From Psychrobacillus sp044762745 (GTDB lineage Bacteria > Bacillota > Bacilli > Bacillales_A > Planococcaceae): 64,000 bases of DNA. The stretch lies in assembly GCF_044762745.1 (NCBI RefSeq), contig NZ_JBIWEX010000002.1, positions 200,499 through 264,498 of the forward strand. Reading direction: 5' to 3'. The first letter of the stretch is position 1. Every line of letters begins with the position of its first letter. The position numbers and the translations under genes are program-made. Shown piece after piece: positions 59,374-64,000 of the stretch. The notes under the pieces are model-generated. The model did no database searches. It was not told the origin of the DNA and saw nothing but the letters and a program-made list of their open reading frames with translations.

Positions 59374-60003
59374 TTATTTTGTTTCCTCTTTTTCAAAAAA
59401 TAACACGACTTCTTTTGCCCCACCTTTTATGTGAAACCAAAGCCAGTCAAATACCTCATTAATCTCTTCCGTTTTGCCGGTAATAACAGCAGTAGAAGCC
59501 ATATACTTCGAACCGTTAATGATGGTTAAATTTCCGTCCAGTTCACCGTCAATTCGAACATCCCCATTTCGCACAACTAGATCGCCTTTTACGACTTGTC
59601 CTTCGGGGATAATAACCGTTTCGCCTTCCACCACAACATTTTCTTGCTTGGTAAAAGAGAACTGTTGCTGTTCATTGAAATTACTAAATAATGCACTACT
59701 CATAAATAATAAGAATAAAGCTGCTGCAGTGAGAATTGGATGACGCCGCAACCATCTACTAACGCCAGCGTGTGATTTTTCTTTTGGAAGTCTCGCCATA
59801 ACAGCCTGACTAAAATTCGTTGGTGCCTCTACATGAGCGGCTCCTTTTACAAAAGCAACCACATCGCTTAACTCATGCATATGAGCCTGACAACCCACGC
59901 ATGACTGCAAATGAGATTTTAATTCAAGCTCATGTTCACGGCTTATTTCACCATCTAAGTATTCATGCATATAGTGAACAATTCGCTCTGGACACGCATT
60001 CAT
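59374..60003 (-). CDS. rsiW: Anti-sigma-W factor
   Basis: A 209-aa protein. Residues 1-60 form the zinc-binding anti-sigma domain with the His-x3-Cys-x2-Cys pattern (KSHLQSCVGCQAHM). A single membrane helix (PILTAAALFLLFMSSAL) near residue 90 and an extracytoplasmic domain follow. RsiW holds SigW inactive until it is cleaved by site-1 and site-2 proteases. It starts 12 bp after the sigW stop, in the same operon. Confidence 0.96.
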   Translation of the reverse strand: MNACPERIVHYMHEYLDGEISREHELELKSHLQSCVGCQAHMHELSDVVAFVKGAAHVEAPTNFSQAVMARLPKEKSHAGVSRWLRRHPILTAAALFLLFMSSALFSNFNEQQQFSFTKQENVVVEGETVIIPEGQVVKGDLVVRNGDVRIDGELDGNLTIINGSKYMASTAVITGKTEEINEVFDWLWFHIKGGAKEVVLFFEKEETK

Positions 60004-60015
60004 CGTGATTCCCTC

Positions 60016-60591
60016 CTATAAAAAGTTAGGCTGTCTACTTAATTGTTTTCTAAGTGCTTCCCGGCCTCTGTGAATTCTTGTTTTAACTGTTCCAAGTGGT
60101 AATTCTAATATCTCGCTAATCTCTTGTAAAGACAATTCTTCCATATACTTTAACACAATAGCCGATCGGTATTTATCCGGAAGCCGACTAATCTCATACT
60201 GTATTCGATCTTGTAACTCAAGTTTCATGAGTTCTTCTTCTGGTAGTTCATCTGCTGCTGCGATTTGAGAGTACATATCGAGCCCTTCTGTGCCCTTTAC
60301 TTCTGCATCTAAATAATAATCCGGCTTTTTTTTCCTTATACGATCAATACATAAATTCGTCGCAATACGGTATAGCCAAGTAGAAAATTTTCTTTTTTGA
60401 TCAAACGTGTGTATGTTAATAAAGGCTCGCACAAATGCTTCTTGTGCAATATCTTCTGCTTCATGGCGGTTTCCTAGCATCCGGAAACACACTTGAAACA
60501 GCCTATGCTGATACAGGTCGACAATCTCCGCGAATGCGTCTTTATCGCCTTTTAACACTTGTTTTATTCGTTTATTTACTAACGCATCCAT
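60016..60591 (-). CDS. sigW: ECF sigma factor SigW
   Basis: A 191-aa sigma-70 family protein with region 2 (RLFQVCFRMLGNRHEAEDIAQEAFVRAF, read in two parts, residues 28-57) and region 4 (SLQEISEILELPLGTVKTRIHRGREAL near residues 150-176). It controls antimicrobial and envelope stress genes. An autoregulatory ECF promoter lies upstream. The ATG follows GGAGGGGAATATCACG. Confidence 0.97.
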   Translation of the reverse strand: MDALVNKRIKQVLKGDKDAFAEIVDLYQHRLFQVCFRMLGNRHEAEDIAQEAFVRAFINIHTFDQKRKFSTWLYRIATNLCIDRIRKKKPDYYLDAEVKGTEGLDMYSQIAAADELPEEELMKLELQDRIQYEISRLPDKYRSAIVLKYMEELSLQEISEILELPLGTVKTRIHRGREALRKQLSRQPNFL

Positions 60592-60630
60592 CGTGATATT
60601 CCCCTCCGCCTCATGCGGCTGTCTTACCTA

Positions 60631-60657
60631 TACGAATTAAGGTATTAACAGGTTTCA
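60631..60657 (-). promoter_or_regulatory. SigW-type ECF promoter of sigW-rsiW
   Basis: TGAAAC (60652-60657), 17-nt spacer and CGTA (60631-60634) match the SigW consensus, giving autoregulation as in B. subtilis. Confidence 0.85.
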
Positions 60658-60710
60658 TTTTTTTATATATTATTTATTTTACCAAATACTCCATGCATTG
60701 TGTTGATAAT

Positions 60711-60741
60711 AAAAAAAGAAAAGCAGACTATGTGCCTGCTT
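60711..60741 (-). terminator. Terminator after arginase
   Basis: AAGCAG/CTGCTT hairpin with a T-rich run on the minus strand, 16 bp after the stop. Confidence 0.65.
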
Positions 60742-60756
60742 CCTAATCGTTTTATA

Positions 60757-61665
60757 TTATATGAGACTTTCCCCAAACAGCGAGCCCATTAATCCAACTG
60801 CCACATCCGCTGTCTTATTTTTTTCATCCAATATTGGATTTACTTCTACAAATTCAGCTGATGTGATCAGATTAGATGAATACAGCATTTCCATTGCTAA
60901 ATGGCTTTCACGATAACTGATTCCACCAGGAACGGGTGTACCAACCCCTGGAGTATAGAGTGGATCTAAACCATCTAAATCGAGCGATAAATGGACACCA
61001 TCTACGTTACGTTCATGGAAATAGGCTATTGTTTGGTTCATTACTTCTGTCATCCCGTGCTTATCTATTTCGTGCATGGAAAAGACTTTAATGCCCTTTT
61101 CTTTTATTAGTTCACGTTCGCCCGGGTCTACAGAGCGAGCACCAATAATGACCACGTTTTCGGGTTTAATCTTTGGAGCATAAGCGCGGATATTCACTAA
61201 GTTTTCATGGCCCAAGCCAAGACTCGCTGCTAGAGGCATTCCATGTATATTCCCAGAAGGTGAAGTTTCTGCTGTATTTAAGTCTGCGTGCGCATCGTAC
61301 CAAATAACTCCTAAGTTTACATAGCGATCCGCAAGACCTGCAAGTGTTCCGATTGCTATACTATGATCACCACCGAGTACTAGAGGATATCTTCCTTCAC
61401 CTAGTACTTCATGTACTTTGTTCGCTAGATTTGTATTACCTTCAATCACATCTTCCAAATTGCGTAAATGTGTATTTGGAGGTTGTTCTTTACGAGTATG
61501 GCTAATCGCAATATCTCCCTCGTCTTTAACAGTGTGACCAAGAGCCTTTAAACGTTCCACGACCCCTGCATAACGGATAGCACTAGGCCCCATATCGACT
61601 CCACGTCTATTTTGCCCGAGATCCATTGGTACTCCAATTATTGAGATATTTAACTTATTCATCAT
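60757..61665 (-). CDS. rocF: Arginase
   Basis: A 302-aa ureohydrolase: ISIIGVPMDLGQNRRGVDMGPSAIR at the N terminus and the manganese sites GGDHSIAIG near 98, WYDAHADLNT near 124 and HLSLDLDGLDP near 225. It hydrolyses arginine to ornithine and urea. The start is the first of two adjacent ATGs behind AAGGGGAGATAAA. It lies upstream of sigW and is not cotranscribed with it, judging by the terminator and SigW promoter. Confidence 0.96.
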   Translation of the reverse strand: MMNKLNISIIGVPMDLGQNRRGVDMGPSAIRYAGVVERLKALGHTVKDEGDIAISHTRKEQPPNTHLRNLEDVIEGNTNLANKVHEVLGEGRYPLVLGGDHSIAIGTLAGLADRYVNLGVIWYDAHADLNTAETSPSGNIHGMPLAASLGLGHENLVNIRAYAPKIKPENVVIIGARSVDPGERELIKEKGIKVFSMHEIDKHGMTEVMNQTIAYFHERNVDGVHLSLDLDGLDPLYTPGVGTPVPGGISYRESHLAMEMLYSSNLITSAEFVEVNPILDEKNKTADVAVGLMGSLFGESLI

Positions 61666-61732
61666 TTTATCTCCCCTTCTATTCATACACCTATTGTAAA
61701 TCCTTAAGGGGAAATGGCTCAACTCAGCAACT

Positions 61733-62314
61733 TTATGAATATTTATTCATTAACCGAACAAGATGACTTTTCACTTCCGACCATTCACTCTCAATAATTG
61801 AGTAAACAACGGCATTTCTCACCGTTCCATTCGAACGAATTCGTTCATTTCGAAGAACTCCTTCTTTTATACCACCTATTCGTTCAATCGCCTGCTGGGA
61901 AGTCACATTCAACTCATCCGTTTTAAACTGGACTCGAATCATTCCTAACTGTTCAAAGCAATGTTTTAAAAGCAAGTATTTACATGTTGTATTAACATGT
62001 GTTCGCTGAAACTGTTTCCCATAAAAAGTCGAACCTATTTCACAAGCATGATTCGTATGATCTATTCCATAAATACGGGTAGTCCCCATTATTGTATGGG
62101 TATCGGTATTTTCTACTACGAATGAAAGTGCAGTTTGTTCGGTATTCATTTGATAAATACCTACTTGTAGCCAATTATGAAGTTGTTCCTGATTTCCTAT
62201 TTTATTCAACATAAATTCAAATATTTTGGGATCATGCAGCTCCCACAAATACGGAATATCATTTTCTTTTAACGGTCGTAATGTCACATCTCCATATACG
62301 ATTGTTTCAGCCAA
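61733..62314 (-). CDS. GNAT-family N-acetyltransferase
   Basis: A 193-aa protein of the RimJ/RimL-like group: VTLRPLKENDIPYLWEL near the start, MGTTRIYGIDHTNHACEIGSTFYGKQFQRT in two parts near residues 85-110, and IRVQFKTDELNVTSQQAIERIGGIKEG near 135 (acetyl-CoA and substrate region). The start TTG 62314 lies 6 nt after GAGGTG; codons upstream to 62362 precede that site. Acceptor unknown. Confidence 0.87.
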   Translation of the reverse strand: MAETIVYGDVTLRPLKENDIPYLWELHDPKIFEFMLNKIGNQEQLHNWLQVGIYQMNTEQTALSFVVENTDTHTIMGTTRIYGIDHTNHACEIGSTFYGKQFQRTHVNTTCKYLLLKHCFEQLGMIRVQFKTDELNVTSQQAIERIGGIKEGVLRNERIRSNGTVRNAVVYSIIESEWSEVKSHLVRLMNKYS

Positions 62315-62454
62315 ATTCAACACCTCACTTTTTATATCATCATAATAGAAAGATAGGTGCATTGAAAAGTATTTTATCTCAAAATCTATGAAAATAATAT
62401 ATATGCAAAATTACCCCGCTGAACCGCTGAAAGAAGCAAAATAATAATTTTAAA

Positions 62455-62490
62455 AATAAAAAAACCTCTCCAATGAAAATGGAAAGGTTT
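62455..62490 (-). terminator. Terminator of the tRNA cluster
   Basis: AACCTTTCCATTTT/AATGGAGAGGTT-type hairpin with T7 on the minus strand, 21 bp after tRNA-Ala. Confidence 0.75.
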
Positions 62491-62510
62491 AATTTACAAT
62501 ATGTAAGTTA

Positions 62511-62583
62511 TGGAGCCTAGCGGGATCGAACCGCTGACCTCCTGCGTGCAAGGCAGGCGCTCTCCCAGCTGAGCTAAGGCCCC
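62511..62583 (-). tRNA. tRNA-Ala (anticodon TGC)
   Basis: 73-nt cloverleaf: GGGGCCT acceptor, CTGCC-TTGCACG-CAGG anticodon arm with TGC, GGTTCGATCC T arm. No encoded CCA. Confidence 0.97.
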
Positions 62584-62610
62584 GTAAAATTGAATTTTGA
62601 AGGTTTGTGG

Positions 62611-62682
62611 CTGGGGTACCTGGATTCGAACCAGGGCATGACGGAATCAAAATCCGTTGCCTTACCGCTTGGCTATACCCCA
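62611..62682 (-). tRNA. tRNA-Gln (anticodon TTG)
   Basis: 72-nt cloverleaf: TGGGGTA acceptor, anticodon arm ACGGA-TTTTGAT-TCCGT with TTG, GGTTCGAATCC T arm. Confidence 0.97.
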
Positions 62683-62691
62683 ATAAACTGG

Positions 62692-62772
62692 TGGAGGGGG
62701 ACGGATTCGAACCGCCGAACCCTAAGGAGCGGATTTACAGTCCGCCGCGTTTAGCCACTTCGCTACCCCTCC
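62692..62772 (-). tRNA. tRNA-Tyr (anticodon GTA)
   Basis: 81-nt class II tRNA with a long variable arm: GGAGGGG acceptor, GCGGA-CTGTAAA-TCCGC anticodon arm with GTA, GGTTCGAATCC T arm. Confidence 0.97.
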
Positions 62773-62796
62773 AAAGCTAAATATGAAAATAAATGG

Positions 62797-62869
62797 TGGA
62801 GGATGACGGGCTCGAACCGCCGACCCTCTGCTTGTAAGGCAGATGCTCTCCCAGCTGAGCTAATCCTCC
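62797..62869 (-). tRNA. tRNA-Val (anticodon TAC)
   Basis: 73-nt cloverleaf: GGAGGAT acceptor, CTGCC-TTACAAG-CAG anticodon arm with TAC, GGTTCGAGCCC T arm. Confidence 0.97.
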
Positions 62870-62924
62870 TGGGTTATATAGATCACGATTTCCAATGCAC
62901 TTCTGCAAGAATCGGACAAGAATA

Positions 62925-62953
62925 ATAATAACATATTTGTTACTTTTAGGCAA
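62925..62953 (-). promoter_or_regulatory. Promoter for the Val-Tyr-Gln-Ala tRNA block
   Basis: TTGCCT, 17-nt spacer and TATTAT on the minus strand lie in the 125-bp gap between tRNA-Thr and tRNA-Val, suggesting a second transcription start within the cluster. Confidence 0.5.
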
Positions 62954-62994
62954 GTAGTTTTTTAGGCTTATTTACATTTAGTATTTAAAATATA

Positions 62995-63067
62995 AGCTTC
63001 CAAGCGGGTTCGAACCGCTGACCTCTTCCTTACCATGGAAGCACTCTACCTGCTGAGCTATGGAAGC
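62995..63067 (-). tRNA. tRNA-Thr (anticodon GGT)
   Basis: 73-nt cloverleaf: GCTTCCA acceptor, CTTCC-ATGGTAA-GGAAG anticodon arm with GGT, GGTTCGAACCC T arm. Confidence 0.97.
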
Positions 63068-63080
63068 ACAGACAAAAAAA

Positions 63081-63155
63081 TGGCTCCGAAGGTAGGACTC
63101 GAACCTACGACCGATCGGTTAACAGCCGATTGCTCTACCACTGAGCTACTTCGGA
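63081..63155 (-). tRNA. tRNA-Asn (anticodon GTT)
   Basis: TCCGAAG acceptor, ATCGG-CTGTTAA-CCGAT anticodon arm with GTT, GGTTCGAGTCC T arm, and an encoded CCA at the 3' end (unlike tRNA-Ala in this cluster). Confidence 0.97.
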
Positions 63156-63184
63156 ACAATGCATTTATTTAAAGTACAAATATA

Positions 63185-63212
63185 ATTATACCAATTATTA
63201 TTTATATTTCAA
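63185..63212 (-). promoter_or_regulatory. Promoter of the tRNA cluster
   Basis: TTGAAA, 16-nt spacer and TGGTATAAT (extended -10) on the minus strand, 30 bp upstream of tRNA-Asn. Confidence 0.6.
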
Positions 63213-63560
63213 GTCTTTTTATCGCATTTTTTTAAGATTTTTTATTGAAACGTACATTAGATATTTTTAAGATTTGGAATGAGATAAGTAAATATCGAAG
63301 AACCTAAGACTATTATGTAAAGGAATTTCTAACTATAAAGTTTAAATCGAATAGAAGCACAAGTATTATCTCTACAAAAGCTAATAAACAGTAAAGAAAC
63401 GTTAATACCTCTATGCTCTAATTCCTAAGGATTTACTCCAAGTCATTGCTAGTTTTCTAATTGATAGATTGACATCATGAAAAGCGATCTCTACTTTGCC
63501 TATTAGCTATTTGTCACTCTATCATTTTACTTATATATAGGAAGATTGTCTTTTCAAATA
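63213..63560. other. Gap between tRNA cluster and rRNA operon
   Basis: About 350 bp of AT-rich sequence with no credible ORF or RNA gene visible. Confidence 0.6.
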
Positions 63561-63603
63561 CTAAAAAAAGAAGTCGTTATCGATTAATCGATAACGACTT
63601 CTA
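63560..63603 (-). terminator. rRNA operon terminator
   Basis: A perfect palindrome, AAGTCGTTATCGATT and its complement (63571-63600, plus flanking GA/CT), followed by T7 on the minus strand just downstream of the 5S gene. Confidence 0.9.
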
Positions 63604-63610
63604 TATTAGT

Positions 63611-63726
<116 letters not shown>

Positions 63727-63911
63727 CTTGTTCGGCTTTCAATACACTGCGCATTGCGTTGTCAACTTCTTTCGTTCAGTCAGTCACGTACTTGAGTACG
63801 CTCCTTCCTTCTCTCAATTGTTTCCTAGCACTGCTTGCGTCTTGAAACCCTCAAACTAGAGTGCTTGTTCACTCAAAACTGGATAAAAGACATTTCTTAC
63901 AATAAATACAT

Positions 63912-64000
63912 TTGGTTAAGTCCTCGATCGATTAGTATTCGTCAGCTGCACGTGTCGCCACGCTTCCACCCCGAACCTATCTACCTCATCGTCTTTGAGG
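63912..64000 (-). rRNA. 23S ribosomal RNA, 3' end (partial)
   Basis: The minus strand ends with GACGAATACTAATCGATCGA and GGACTTAACC, the 3' terminus of Firmicute 23S rRNA, preceded by GTGGAAGCGTGGCGACACGT. The gene continues beyond the window. The 23S-5S spacer is 185 bp and holds no tRNA. Confidence 0.95.

Noticed and set aside
63727..63911. tRNA gene in the 23S-5S spacer
   Set aside because: No cloverleaf or T-arm consensus is present in the 185 bp.

Overview
The window is low-GC Firmicute DNA of Bacillales type, most like Planococcaceae (Psychrobacillus, Sporosarcina or Lysinibacillus relatives). That placement is an inference from four things: the rocF-sigW-rsiW-cdaA-cdaR-glmM-glmS core, a glmS self-cleaving ribozyme, a T-box in front of a methionyl-tRNA synthetase, and strong Shine-Dalgarno sites with many GTG/TTG starts. 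The far end carries a six-gene tRNA cluster, 5S rRNA and the 3' end of a 23S rRNA gene, all on the minus strand.

Layout. About 0-13.4 kb holds an EcfT fragment, an azoreductase, an alpha/beta hydrolase and a series of exporters each paired with its own regulator (TetR/DHA2 pump, MarR/MFS, ABC-2 permease, OFA-type MFS, HxlR/flavin monooxygenase). About 13.4-14 kb is a structured, non-coding repeat element with inverted ends. About 14-18 kb is a SwrC-like RND pump with a divergent TetR regulator. About 18-32.7 kb is metabolic and stress genes: pyruvate-oxidase-like enzyme, two SAM methyltransferases (one behind a 22-codon leader ORF), DinB, Tag glycosylase, an LmrA-type TetR with its DHA2 pump, UspA, a MarR/CarD divergent pair with twin operators, RraA and MetRS under a Met-specific T-box. 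About 32.9-37.4 kb is an XRE regulator/DUF2178/ABC-FtsX module framed by two similar 82-bp direct repeats. About 37.5-40.8 kb holds a FUSC-family transporter and a CPA2 antiporter with an attenuator-like leader.

About 41.0-45.5 kb is a sharply bounded GC-rich island. It holds two secreted proteins, a GH3 glycosidase with an Asn/Lys/Asp repeat tail and a parallel beta-helix lipoprotein, and looks actinobacterial in composition. The GH3 signal peptide is AT-rich and host-like, and the repeat tail ends in a probable frameshift. A LysR pseudogene follows, truncated at the ribosome binding site of the yjlC-ndh respiratory operon.

From 50 kb on the layout is the conserved cell-envelope locus: glmS with its ribozyme, three genes lying between glmS and glmM (ywrD-type GGT, a quinone oxidoreductase, a DJ-1/PfpI stress protein), then glmM, cdaR, cdaA, rsiW, sigW (own ECF promoter), arginase and a GNAT acetyltransferase. 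Together these link UDP-GlcNAc precursor supply, c-di-AMP synthesis and the envelope stress response.

Decayed gene pieces (spx-like, LLM oxidoreductase, LysR, several unassigned scraps) show that the accessory part of the window has been rearranged repeatedly.
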